Below are positions 18,140 to 25,466 of a stretch of 64,000 nt of DNA, piece by piece. The DNA is from Mycobacterium mantenii (GTDB lineage Bacteria > Actinomycetota > Actinomycetes > Mycobacteriales > Mycobacteriaceae). The stretch lies in assembly GCF_010731775.1 (NCBI RefSeq), contig NZ_AP022590.1, positions 5,890,001 to 5,954,000 on the forward strand, read 5' to 3'. The notes under the pieces are model-generated. The model saw only the letters and a program-made list of their open reading frames with translations, did no database searches and had not been told where the DNA came from. The first letter of the stretch is position 1. Each line of letters begins with the position of its first letter. The position numbers were made by a program, and so were the translations under genes.

Positions 18140-18676
18140 TCAGAGCCAACCGGTGCGGGCGGCGGCGACCGGCTCGGCCGGGGCGGGGGCCAATTCGCCG
18201 TCGCGCACGCCGTCCAGCAACCGCTTCACCGCGGCGACGATCTCCGGGGCCGCCGCCGCGAGTCCGGTGATGTCGTCTTCGCTGAACTCATCGGCGTCGA
18301 CGCCGGCGCGGGCCAGGATGGCGGCCGGGTCGGCCAGCTGCTCGGTCAGCCAGGACACCGGGTCGGCGGACAGCTCGGGGACGAAGTGCCGGCGGCTGGG
18401 CTCCCAACCGTTGAACCGCGGGTGGTGATGGGCCCGGTCCAGCGTCCCGGGCGGGCTCTCGGTGGACCCGAACAGATCCACCCGCCACACCGGGCGGGTG
18501 AAGGCGATCGGCACGCCGGCATAGATCGAGCCCTGCGGCTCGGACCGGTCGACGAGGCGCAGTTCCAGCCTGACTCCCTGCTCCGGGGTTTCCTGACCCT
18601 CAAGCGGGGACGGGTCGATGAAATACATGTCCCCGACGACCACACCCAGGGATTCGAATCCGAACGCTGCGAGCAT
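18140..18676 (-). CDS. conserved hypothetical protein
   Basis: A 178-residue protein beginning MLAAFGFESLGVVVGDMYFI, preceded by a strong AAGGAAGG ribosome site. It is acidic and soluble, without membrane helices or a signal peptide. Segments such as YFIDPSPLEGQETPEQG, HHHPRFNGWEPSRRHF and DPVSWL look conserved in character, but I do not recognise a named domain. The C-terminus is Ala/Pro-rich. It converges on the frameshifted small gene. Upstream of its start is a 12-bp triple repeat that could affect expression. Confidence 0.65.
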   Translation of the reverse strand: MLAAFGFESLGVVVGDMYFIDPSPLEGQETPEQGVRLELRLVDRSEPQGSIYAGVPIAFTRPVWRVDLFGSTESPPGTLDRAHHHPRFNGWEPSRRHFVPELSADPVSWLTEQLADPAAILARAGVDADEFSEDDITGLAAAAPEIVAAVKRLLDGVRDGELAPAPAEPVAAARTGWL

Positions 18677-18690
18677 CGCGCACCTTCCTT

Positions 18691-18726
18691 GTCCTGTTTG
18701 AGGTCCTGTTTGAGGTCCTGTTCGAG
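18691..18726. repeat. three 12-bp tandem repeats
   Basis: GTCCTGTTTGAG at 18691-18702 and 18703-18714, and GTCCTGTTCGAG at 18715-18726. They sit 15 bp upstream of the minus-strand hypothetical gene, in its 5' untranslated region or promoter. Confidence 0.9.
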
Positions 18727-18822
18727 CGTAGACCCGGGCCGGGAAACCGGGTGATCGTCATCCCCGGCCGCGGAGCCCGTTGATTTTGTGAACGGCGGTT
18801 CGCACAAGGGCGGCCGTCACGG

Positions 18823-18839
18823 TACATTTCACTGGTCTT
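18823..18839 (+). promoter_or_regulatory. promoter-like element upstream of mce copy 1
   Basis: TACATT (18823-18828) fits a mycobacterial -10 box, with TTCGCA 18 bp upstream. The 19-bp block GGTACATTTCACTGGTCTT is identical at 20365-20383 before mce copy 2, and a shorter version precedes the FAAL operon. Function is inferred from repetition and position. Confidence 0.45.
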
Positions 18840-18938
18840 CGCTATTGCATGTGTGTGGGGAGCCCCTGGCAGAGGCGGGGGGTGAGTTGCCGCGGCGCCC
18901 GGACGGCCGCGGCGCGGACGTGAGGGGCAGCCGCGGTC

Positions 18939-20261
18939 TTGTCGACACATTCAGGTCCCGGCTCACCCGTGCAGATCAATTCGCAGCGGACCCCGCCGTA
19001 CAAGTGGATCGCCGTCGCCGTGCTCGGAGTGTGCGTGCTGATTTTGGCGCTGGTGTACGGGCAATTTCGCGGCGCCTTCACCCCCAAGACCGAGTTGACG
19101 ATGTTGGCGGCGCGGGCTGGGTTGGTGATGGATCCGGGTTCGAAGGTGACTTATAACGGGGTGGAGATCGGCCGGGTGGGGTCGATTTCGGAGACGGTGC
19201 GTGATGGGAAGCCGGCGGCGAAGTTCGTTTTGGAGGTGTATCCGCGCTACCTGAAGCTGATTCCGTCGAATGTGAATGCCGATATCAAGGCGACGACGGT
19301 GTTCGGTGGCAAGTATGTGTCGTTGACGACGCCGGCCAATCCGTCGCCGCAGCGGATCTCGCCGCACACGGTGATCGATGCGCGCTCGGTGACGACGGAG
19401 ATCAACACGTTGTTTCAGACGATCACTTCGATCGCGGAGAAGGTTGATCCGGTCAAGCTGAATTTGACGTTGAGTGCTGCGGCGCAGTCGTTGACGGGGT
19501 TGGGGGAGAAGTTCGGTCAGTCGGTGACGAACGCCAACGCGTTGCTCGATGATGTGAATCCGCAGATGCCGCAGGCGCGCAAGGACATTCAGCGGTTGGC
19601 GGCACTCGGAGACACCTACGCGAACGCGTCGCCGGATCTGTTCGACTTTTTGAACAATGCGGTGGTCACCGCGCGCACGATCAACGCCCAGCAAAAGGAT
19701 TTCGATCAGGCGTTGTTGTCGGCGGCCGGGTTCGGCAATACGGGTGCGGAGTTGTTCAACAAGGGGGGGCCGTATCTGGCGCGCGGCGCCGAAGACCTGG
19801 TGCCCACAGCGCAGCTGCTGGACACCTACAGTCCGGAAATCTATTGCACTCTGCACAACTACCACGACATCGTGCCCATCACCGGTGCTTCCGAAGGCGC
19901 CTTCAACGGCTACTCGTTGAACATGGACACCGAGGTGCTCTCCGGGCTGGGACTGATCGCGAACCCGGTGTCCGCGGTGCCGGTCATCGCGTCCCTGGTC
20001 GGCGGCATCGCCGGGGTAGTCGGCGGCGCGCCCAACCCCTACATCTATCCCGAGAACCTGCCGCGCCTCAACGCCCGCGGCGGGCCGGGTGGCGCCCCGG
20101 GTTGCTGGCAGAAGATCACCCGCGATCTGTGGCCGGCACCCGAGCTGATCATGGACACCGGTAACAGCATCGCCCCGTACAACCACCTGGACACCGGATC
20201 GCCGTATGCGATCGAGTACGTCTGGGGCCGCCAGGTCGGCGACAACACCATCAACCCGTAG
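18939..20261 (+). CDS. orphan MceA-like (MlaD/MCE domain) protein, copy 1
   Basis: A 440-residue MCE-family protein closest in character to Mce1A/Mce2A. One N-terminal membrane helix (about residues 23-42) is followed by the MCE/MlaD domain (about 50-130, GLVMDPGSKVTYNGVEIGRV), a long helical barrel region and the MceA-type C-terminus (NPYIYPENLPRLNARGGPGG, WGRQVGDNTINP). Mce proteins form hexameric lipid-transport tunnels across the envelope. Here there are no yrbE or mceB-F genes, so it must use another locus' permease or be independent. The TTG at 18939 is the best start; GTG 18969 is an alternative. From 19086 on, it is almost identical to copy 2. Confidence 0.85.
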   Translation: MSTHSGPGSPVQINSQRTPPYKWIAVAVLGVCVLILALVYGQFRGAFTPKTELTMLAARAGLVMDPGSKVTYNGVEIGRVGSISETVRDGKPAAKFVLEVYPRYLKLIPSNVNADIKATTVFGGKYVSLTTPANPSPQRISPHTVIDARSVTTEINTLFQTITSIAEKVDPVKLNLTLSAAAQSLTGLGEKFGQSVTNANALLDDVNPQMPQARKDIQRLAALGDTYANASPDLFDFLNNAVVTARTINAQQKDFDQALLSAAGFGNTGAELFNKGGPYLARGAEDLVPTAQLLDTYSPEIYCTLHNYHDIVPITGASEGAFNGYSLNMDTEVLSGLGLIANPVSAVPVIASLVGGIAGVVGGAPNPYIYPENLPRLNARGGPGGAPGCWQKITRDLWPAPELIMDTGNSIAPYNHLDTGSPYAIEYVWGRQVGDNTINP

Positions 20262-20366
20262 GCACACCGAGGTCCCAACGAATTGCCGACGACGCAATTC
20301 GTTTGACGGGATGATGTTGTGCGCTCGCGTATTTCACTGTTGCTTTGTTTGTGCCACCGCGTCGGG

Positions 20367-20383
20367 TACATTTCACTGGTCTT
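20367..20383 (+). promoter_or_regulatory. promoter-like element upstream of mce copy 2
   Basis: TACATT (20367-20372) is preceded by TTGTTT at a 16-bp spacing, a good -35/-10 pair. The surrounding 19 bp equal those before copy 1. Expression would start about 65 bp before a 28-codon ORF and about 155 bp before the mce TTG. Confidence 0.5.
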
Positions 20384-20441
20384 ATTGCATATGTGTACAG
20401 GCCGGCGCCGGAAGGCGGCGGCACCGAGGTGAAGGACAGGG

Positions 20442-20528
20442 TTGGCGACGGTGGGTTCCCTGGTTAACCGACCGCGCAAGTGGCCGCCCAACGTCGAATT
20501 CTCCATGATCTTCGGGCGCACGGTGTAG
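20442..20528 (+). CDS. possible 28-aa ORF before mce copy 2
   Basis: A TTG-started frame with GGTGAAGGACAGGG just upstream encodes a short basic peptide ending NVEFSMIFGRTV. Its stop lies 4 bp before the TTG of mce copy 2, which has no good ribosome site of its own, so the peptide may couple translation. It could equally be a remnant of a neighbouring mce-locus gene. No homology was recognised. Confidence 0.3.
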   Translation: MATVGSLVNRPRKWPPNVEFSMIFGRTV

Positions 20529-20532
20529 TGCC

Positions 20533-21840
20533 TTGGCAGGTTCCCCCGTTCAGATCAACGACTCGCGAGAGCCCCCTTACAAGTTCATCACCCTGATCGT
20601 GCTGGCGGTGCTCGCGGTGATCTTCAGCCTGGTCTACGTCCAGTTCCGCGGAGGTTTCACCGAAAAGACCGAGTTGACGATGTTGGCGGCGCGGGCTGGG
20701 TTGGTGATGGATCCGGGTTCGAAGGTGACTTATAACGGGGTGGAGATCGGCCGGGTGGGGTCGATTTCGGAGACGGTGCGTGATGGGAAGCCGGCGGCGA
20801 AGTTCGTTTTGGAGGTGTATCCGCGCTACCTGAAGCTGATTCCGTCGAATGTGAATGCCGATATCAAGGCGACGACGGTGTTCGGTGGCAAGTATGTGTC
20901 GTTGACGACGCCGGCCAATCCGTCGCCGCAGCGGATCTCGCCGCACACGGTGATCGATGCGCGCTCGGTGACGACGGAGATCAACACGTTGTTTCAGACG
21001 ATCACTTCGATCGCGGAGAAGGTTGATCCGGTCAAGCTGAATTTGACGTTGAGTGCTGCGGCGCAGTCGTTGACGGGGTTGGGGGAGAAGTTCGGTCAGT
21101 CGGTGACGAACGCCAACGCGTTGCTCGATGATGTGAATCCGCAGATGCCGCAGGCGCGCAAGGACATTCAGCGGTTGGCGGCACTCGGAGACACCTACGC
21201 GAACGCGTCGCCGGATCTGTTCGACTTTTTGAACAATGCGGTGGTCACCGCGCGCACGATCAACGCCCAGCAAAAGGATTTCGATCAGGCGTTGTTGTCG
21301 GCGGCCGGGTTCGGCAATACGGGTGCGGAGTTGTTCAACAAGGGGGGGCCGTATCTGGCGCGCGGCGCCGAAGACCTGGTGCCCACAGCGCAGCTGCTGG
21401 ACACCTACAGCCCGGAAATCTATTGCTTGATGCGCAACAACTACGACGCGCTGCCCGCCACCGGCGCGGCCGAAGGCGCCTTCAACGGCTACTCGTTGAA
21501 CATGGACACCGAGGTGCTCTCCGGGCTGGGACTGATCGCGAACCCGGTGTCCGCGGTGCCGGTCATCGCGTCCCTGGTCGGCGGCATCGCCGGGGTAGTC
21601 GGCGGCGCGCCCAACCCCTACATCTATCCCGAGAACCTGCCGCGCCTCAACGCCCGCGGCGGGCCGGGTGGCGCCCCGGGTTGCTGGCAGAAGATCACCC
21701 GCGATCTGTGGCCGGCACCCGAGCTGATCATGGACACCGGTAACAGCATCGCCCCGTACAACCACCTGGACACCGGATCGCCGTATGCGATCGAGTACGT
21801 CTGGGGCCGCCAGGTCGGCGACAACACCATCAACCCGTAG
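20533..21840 (+). CDS. orphan MceA-like (MlaD/MCE domain) protein, copy 2
   Basis: A 435-residue protein of the same architecture as copy 1: one N-terminal helix (about 18-37), an MCE domain, a helical region and an MceA C-terminal signature. The first ~45 residues and a short loop (about residues 294-312, CLMRNNYDALPATGAAEG versus CTLHNYHDIVPITGASEG) differ from copy 1; the rest is nearly identical. It starts with TTG 20533. The two copies could form mixed hexamers or be dosage copies. The central segment uses many T- and G-ending codons, unlike the C-rich usage of neighbours, in both copies. Confidence 0.85.
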   Translation: MAGSPVQINDSREPPYKFITLIVLAVLAVIFSLVYVQFRGGFTEKTELTMLAARAGLVMDPGSKVTYNGVEIGRVGSISETVRDGKPAAKFVLEVYPRYLKLIPSNVNADIKATTVFGGKYVSLTTPANPSPQRISPHTVIDARSVTTEINTLFQTITSIAEKVDPVKLNLTLSAAAQSLTGLGEKFGQSVTNANALLDDVNPQMPQARKDIQRLAALGDTYANASPDLFDFLNNAVVTARTINAQQKDFDQALLSAAGFGNTGAELFNKGGPYLARGAEDLVPTAQLLDTYSPEIYCLMRNNYDALPATGAAEGAFNGYSLNMDTEVLSGLGLIANPVSAVPVIASLVGGIAGVVGGAPNPYIYPENLPRLNARGGPGGAPGCWQKITRDLWPAPELIMDTGNSIAPYNHLDTGSPYAIEYVWGRQVGDNTINP

Positions 21841-21854
21841 CGCTACCGCCGGCT

Positions 21855-21886
21855 GTTGCTGCGGGTGAAAATGCTTACCCGGCAAC
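21855..21886 (+). terminator. weak terminator-like hairpin after mce copy 2
   Basis: GTTGC/GGGT (21855-21866) can pair with ACCC/GCAAC (21877-21886) around a small bulge, leaving an AT-rich loop. No T-tract is present. Confidence 0.3.
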
Positions 21887-21916
21887 CCCATTCGGTGTGA
21901 AGACGGACCGCGGCCG

Positions 21917-22834
21917 CTAGGCCTGAGAGGCCGCCTCCTGCCGTGCGCTGGCTTTCACGTCACGCCCCGCGCCGGCCGACATGGAGGCGGCCTCACCGCG
22001 AGCCAGGCCGACCGTCGCGACGATCACCACGACGAGCGTCACCGCGAGGACGAACCACTCCCAGCCACCGGCTTCCAACGTCTCGCCGAGCACCAGGATG
22101 CCAAGGACGCCGCCCACCACGGGCTTGGCCACGATGATCGTCGGCAGCGAGGCGGTCAGCGCGCCGGCCCGATACGCGGATTGGTGATAGATCATTCCGG
22201 CCGCCCCGCAGAACACCAGCGCGTACAGCTCGAAGCTGTGCCACACCTGGCCTGGCTGGTGTTCCAGAATGTCGACGACGCCCTTCATCAGGACCGCAAA
22301 AACCGCCAACAACGTGCCGGCCACTGCCGCCAGCAACAGCGCCGCGACCGGGCGATCCGACCAGATGCGCGCGCCGAGCAAACCCAGCAACAACAGCGGG
22401 CCGATCACCACGGCCACCACGATCCACGTGTGCAGTGGCGCCCGCTGCTGGCCGCCGGTCGGATCTCCGATCGAGATGAGCGCCGCCAGCGCCACCGCCA
22501 GCACCAGCGCCCACGTCCACTCGCGGCGGGTGATCGGGTTACCGGTCATCCGCGCGTAGATCGGCAGGGCGAATAGCAGCGCCGTCACCTGCAACGACAT
22601 CACCAGCAACACCGAGCCCTTGTCCAGCGCCGCGGCCAGCAACACGTAACTGCCGATGTCTCCCAAACCGCCCAGCCACCAACGCTTATCGCGCAGCAAC
22701 ATGCCGAACAGCGTCAGGTGGCCCACTTGTTGGTCGGTGACCTCCTGCGCGGACCGTTGCCGGACCACGTTGCCGATCGCGGACGCCAGCGCGGCGCACA
22801 GGGCGAGGATGGCCGCCAAATGCACGTCGGACAT
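21917..22834 (-). CDS. DMT (EamA-like) multi-pass membrane protein
   Basis: A 305-residue protein with about nine or ten membrane helices in two internal halves, the pattern of the drug/metabolite transporter superfamily. The region around residues 3-22 (LAAILALCAALASAIGNVV) starts the first helix, and GALTASLPTIIVAKPVVGGV and ILVLGETLE are typical of EamA domains. The tail is short and polar. The ATG at 22834 follows a strong GAGGAGG ribosome site. The substrate is unknown. It converges on mce copy 2. Confidence 0.75.
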   Translation of the reverse strand: MSDVHLAAILALCAALASAIGNVVRQRSAQEVTDQQVGHLTLFGMLLRDKRWWLGGLGDIGSYVLLAAALDKGSVLLVMSLQVTALLFALPIYARMTGNPITRREWTWALVLAVALAALISIGDPTGGQQRAPLHTWIVVAVVIGPLLLLGLLGARIWSDRPVAALLLAAVAGTLLAVFAVLMKGVVDILEHQPGQVWHSFELYALVFCGAAGMIYHQSAYRAGALTASLPTIIVAKPVVGGVLGILVLGETLEAGGWEWFVLAVTLVVVIVATVGLARGEAASMSAGAGRDVKASARQEAASQA

Positions 22835-22930
22835 GGCAATACCTCCTCATGGGTGCGGTTGCGCTACCCATCCAATCTAGCCGCGACCCGCGCGGCGAGC
22901 GCGCCGACGGGTTGCCCCGGCGCAGCCGGG

Positions 22931-23812
22931 TCAGAGCGGGAATTTCGTCCCGGTCAGCCGCTCGGACAGTTCCCACAGGGCGGCGGCGGTGTCGGCGCGC
23001 TTTGCCGGCCAGTTGCGCCACGTCGGCTGGGTGCGGCCGTACAGCCCGAATCGCGGGCCGACGAAGGTGTCGCCCGGCAAATCCTGCGAGGCCGCGTACA
23101 ACGTCGGGCGGGCGCCGAAATCGGCGTGGGTGGAGACGATCCGGTCGACCGCCAGGACCGCCGCGTCTCCCAGCTTGCGGCCGGAGTTGCCCTGCAGGTT
23201 CGTGTGCGACCAGCCCGGGTGGGCGGCCAGCGCGCGCAGCGAAGTGGGGACGCTGTCGAGGCGCCGCTGCAGCTCCTTGGTGAACAGCAGGTTGGCCAGC
23301 TTCGACTGGCTGTAGGCCAGCCACGCCGAATATGGACGCGAGTCGAAGTTCAGGTCCTTGAGACTGATGTAGCCGAAGTGGTGCATCAGCGAGGACACCG
23401 TCACCACGCGGTCGGTCAGCTTGGGCAACAGCAGGTTGGTTAACGCGAAATGGCCGAGGTGGTTGGTGCCGATCTGGCCCTCGAAGCCGTCGACCGTCAC
23501 CGCGTGTTTGGTGGCCATGATGCCGGCGTTGTTGATCAGGACGTCGACCGTGTCGATGCCGTCGGCAAAGCGTCGCACCGACGACAGGTCTTGCAGGTCG
23601 AGCTGCCGCACCTCGGCTGTGCCGGTTGCGGGGCCGGACATCCGCGCGGCGGCGGCCCGACCCTTGTCGGTGTTGCGGACGGCCAGGATGACGTGGCCAC
23701 CGACCCGAATCAACTCGCGGGCGGTGATCTCGCCCAGCCCGGCATTGGCCCCCGTGATGACGATGGTTCGTCCGGCGAACGAGGGCAGCTCGGCTGCGGT
23801 CCAATCGGCCAT
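22931..23812 (-). CDS. short-chain dehydrogenase/reductase
   Basis: A 293-residue classical SDR. The NAD(P)-binding motif is TGANAGLG, NNAG is in the fourth strand, the catalytic Ser is in VTVSSLMHH and the Tyr-Lys pair in AYSQSKLANLLF. It resembles the retinol-dehydrogenase-like SDR group common in mycobacteria (for example Rv0439c). The ATG at 23812 (MADWTAAELPSFAGRT) matches the family N-terminus; an in-frame GTG at 23821 is possible. It lies 96 bp downstream of the DMT permease start, in the same direction and upstream of it. Confidence 0.85.
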   Translation of the reverse strand: MADWTAAELPSFAGRTIVITGANAGLGEITARELIRVGGHVILAVRNTDKGRAAAARMSGPATGTAEVRQLDLQDLSSVRRFADGIDTVDVLINNAGIMATKHAVTVDGFEGQIGTNHLGHFALTNLLLPKLTDRVVTVSSLMHHFGYISLKDLNFDSRPYSAWLAYSQSKLANLLFTKELQRRLDSVPTSLRALAAHPGWSHTNLQGNSGRKLGDAAVLAVDRIVSTHADFGARPTLYAASQDLPGDTFVGPRFGLYGRTQPTWRNWPAKRADTAAALWELSERLTGTKFPL

Positions 23813-23985
23813 GGCAGACACCCTAACTTCGCACTTGCGAGGGTGGCCGTCGGGCCGAGGGGTCGTGCAGCGGTATGCAGGAGCGTTACTGATCTCCCGC
23901 CGCGCGCGGGTATCGTGCCTGGGATGACCAGCGAAATCCCTCCTGAGCGGTTGCTTGGCACCCGACCGGGGCGGAATTTTGTCGG

Positions 23986-24999
23986 GTGCGAATCGGGGTT
24001 CGCGGCGTGTATCTAGGCGTCATCGTCAATCCGAAAGCGCGGCGAAATCGCGCCGCATCCCGCGACCGCATCGACGAACTGCGGCGCACCGTCGGCGCCT
24101 GGGGCGAGGTGCACGAGACGCACTCGATCGAGGAGCTGCGCGACACCATCGGCCAGCTCGCGCCCCGCGTCACCCACCTGGTGGGCGACGGCGGCGACGG
24201 CGCACTGCACTGGTTGATCAACGAGATCGAGCAATGCGTCGGCGATCCGCAACGCTGGCCCGCGTTCGTCCCGACCAACGGCGGCAGTGTCAACGCCGTC
24301 GCGCGCAAGGCCCGGGTGCGCGGACGGCCCGAAGCGATCGTCCGTGCGCTGACCGACGCCGCCAAGGCGGATCAACCGCCGCCCGAGGTGGACCTGGACA
24401 CGTTGGTGCTCGACGGCGCAACCGCCGACGGCGAGGGGTTTCATCGGCTCTGCTTCGGGCTGGCGGCCGGGGGCGTCGGCAACCGGTTCTACGACCGGTA
24501 TTACGACGCACCCGATCACAATCGGCTGGCCGTCGCGCGGGTGATCGCCCGCAGCTTCGGTGACTACATCACCTCCAAGGTCGCGCCGAGCCGGGTGAAG
24601 ACGCCGAATTACGCGTCCATCCTGTTTACACCGACGCGAGCGCGCGTGGTGATCGACGGTGAGGAGGTCCCGTCGCGCACGCACAGCCTGCTGCACGCCG
24701 GCGCGATCGACCTGCGCATCGGCGGCCCACTTCGGTTGTTCCCCAAGGCTTCCGAGCCCGGCGCCCTGCATTTTCAGGCCGGACACCTGCGGCCATCCGC
24801 GATCGTGGTGCAGCTTCCGACGGCCCTGACCAACGGCATGCTGCGCGGCGACGGGCTACGCGATGTCAACGGCCATGAGATGGTCATCGAAGCCGAGGAC
24901 GAGCCGCTGTCGCCCATCATCGACGGCGAGCGTTTCCTCGGCATCGTGAAACTCGTCGCCCGCGCAGGCCCGCGCATCCGCGTCGCCCGGCCCGCCTAG
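23986..24999 (+). CDS. diacylglycerol/sphingosine-type lipid kinase
   Basis: A 337-residue protein of the DAGK catalytic-domain family. The nucleotide-binding signature VGDGGDGALHW appears near residues 66-76 and FVPTNGGSVNAVAR follows; the family's usual PxGTxN is altered to PTNGGSVN. A C-terminal substrate lobe contains HAGAIDLRIGGPLRL and IIDGERF. It phosphorylates a lipid with ATP at the membrane face; in mycobacteria related enzymes feed phosphatidylinositol-type or diacylglycerol recycling. The start is uncertain: GTG 23986 or GTG 24007. Confidence 0.75.
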   Translation: MRIGVRGVYLGVIVNPKARRNRAASRDRIDELRRTVGAWGEVHETHSIEELRDTIGQLAPRVTHLVGDGGDGALHWLINEIEQCVGDPQRWPAFVPTNGGSVNAVARKARVRGRPEAIVRALTDAAKADQPPPEVDLDTLVLDGATADGEGFHRLCFGLAAGGVGNRFYDRYYDAPDHNRLAVARVIARSFGDYITSKVAPSRVKTPNYASILFTPTRARVVIDGEEVPSRTHSLLHAGAIDLRIGGPLRLFPKASEPGALHFQAGHLRPSAIVVQLPTALTNGMLRGDGLRDVNGHEMVIEAEDEPLSPIIDGERFLGIVKLVARAGPRIRVARPA

Positions 25000-25466
25000 C
25001 GGCTACCGCCCGGGGCCGTCACGTAGATCCCCCCGGCACGTAGGTAGTTTTGCCCGTGCCCGCGGCTTCCCGGACCCGTCCAATGCCATCGGATAATTGC
25101 GTTTTTCGCTTTGCAGTTTCGGCACTACGTGTAACGAAGTTAAAATCGTATTTCGGCCGACGGCGCGCGACCGTTAGAAATAGGAAATGCGTGAATTCGC
25201 AGATACGTAGTTCAGTATTTCAGGGGCCCGGACGGCGGTAATGCCTGGTTGTACGCCACTGAGATACTGAAGTACGTACACGCGTAGATCAGCATCCGTG
25301 CAATTGATTCCGACGTTTAAGTTTATCCTGAGAATGTAGTGTGCGATGGCCATTAATGCTGCTCGAGGTTTTGCTCGGGTCGGCAGTGCAGCGCTACATT
25401 GGTCGTATATTCACGACGTAAGTCGTTCTCGGGCTGAGCCAACCTGGAAGGGGGATCACTCCTACG
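25000..25466 (+). promoter_or_regulatory. AT-rich intergenic regulatory region of the FAAL operon
   Basis: 467 bp without a convincing gene, clearly richer in A/T than its surroundings, especially 25095-25200 and 25290-25345. It holds a large inverted repeat (25204-25278), a promoter-like TACATT (25395-25400, with TTGCTC 18 bp upstream) and GGAAGGGGG (25446-25454) as ribosome site for the FAAL gene. A 63-codon frame at 25050 looks non-coding. Confidence 0.6.
25204..25278. repeat. 20-bp inverted repeat with 35-bp spacer
   Basis: The arm TACGTAGTTCAGTATTTCAG (25204-25223) matches the reverse complement of 25259-25278 at 18 of 20 positions. It lies about 190 bp upstream of the FAAL start. It could be a pair of regulator half-sites brought together by looping, or the ends of a lost element. 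Confidence 0.85.

Larger units (their letters stand above)
19086..21840 (+). repeat. tandem duplication of mceA-like coding DNA
   Basis: 19086-20261 and 20665-21840 align at a constant offset of 1579 bp. Bases 19086-19831 match exactly, as do 19891-20261. Between them is a window of about 58 bp (19832-19890) with many substitutions and no length change. The first ~100 bp of each gene is unrelated in detail. Such sharp borders suggest recent duplication or gene conversion. Confidence 0.93.

Noticed and set aside
24999..25250. 63-codon frame at 25050
   Set aside because: Starts without a ribosome site in an AT-rich regulatory region; the product is compositionally odd.
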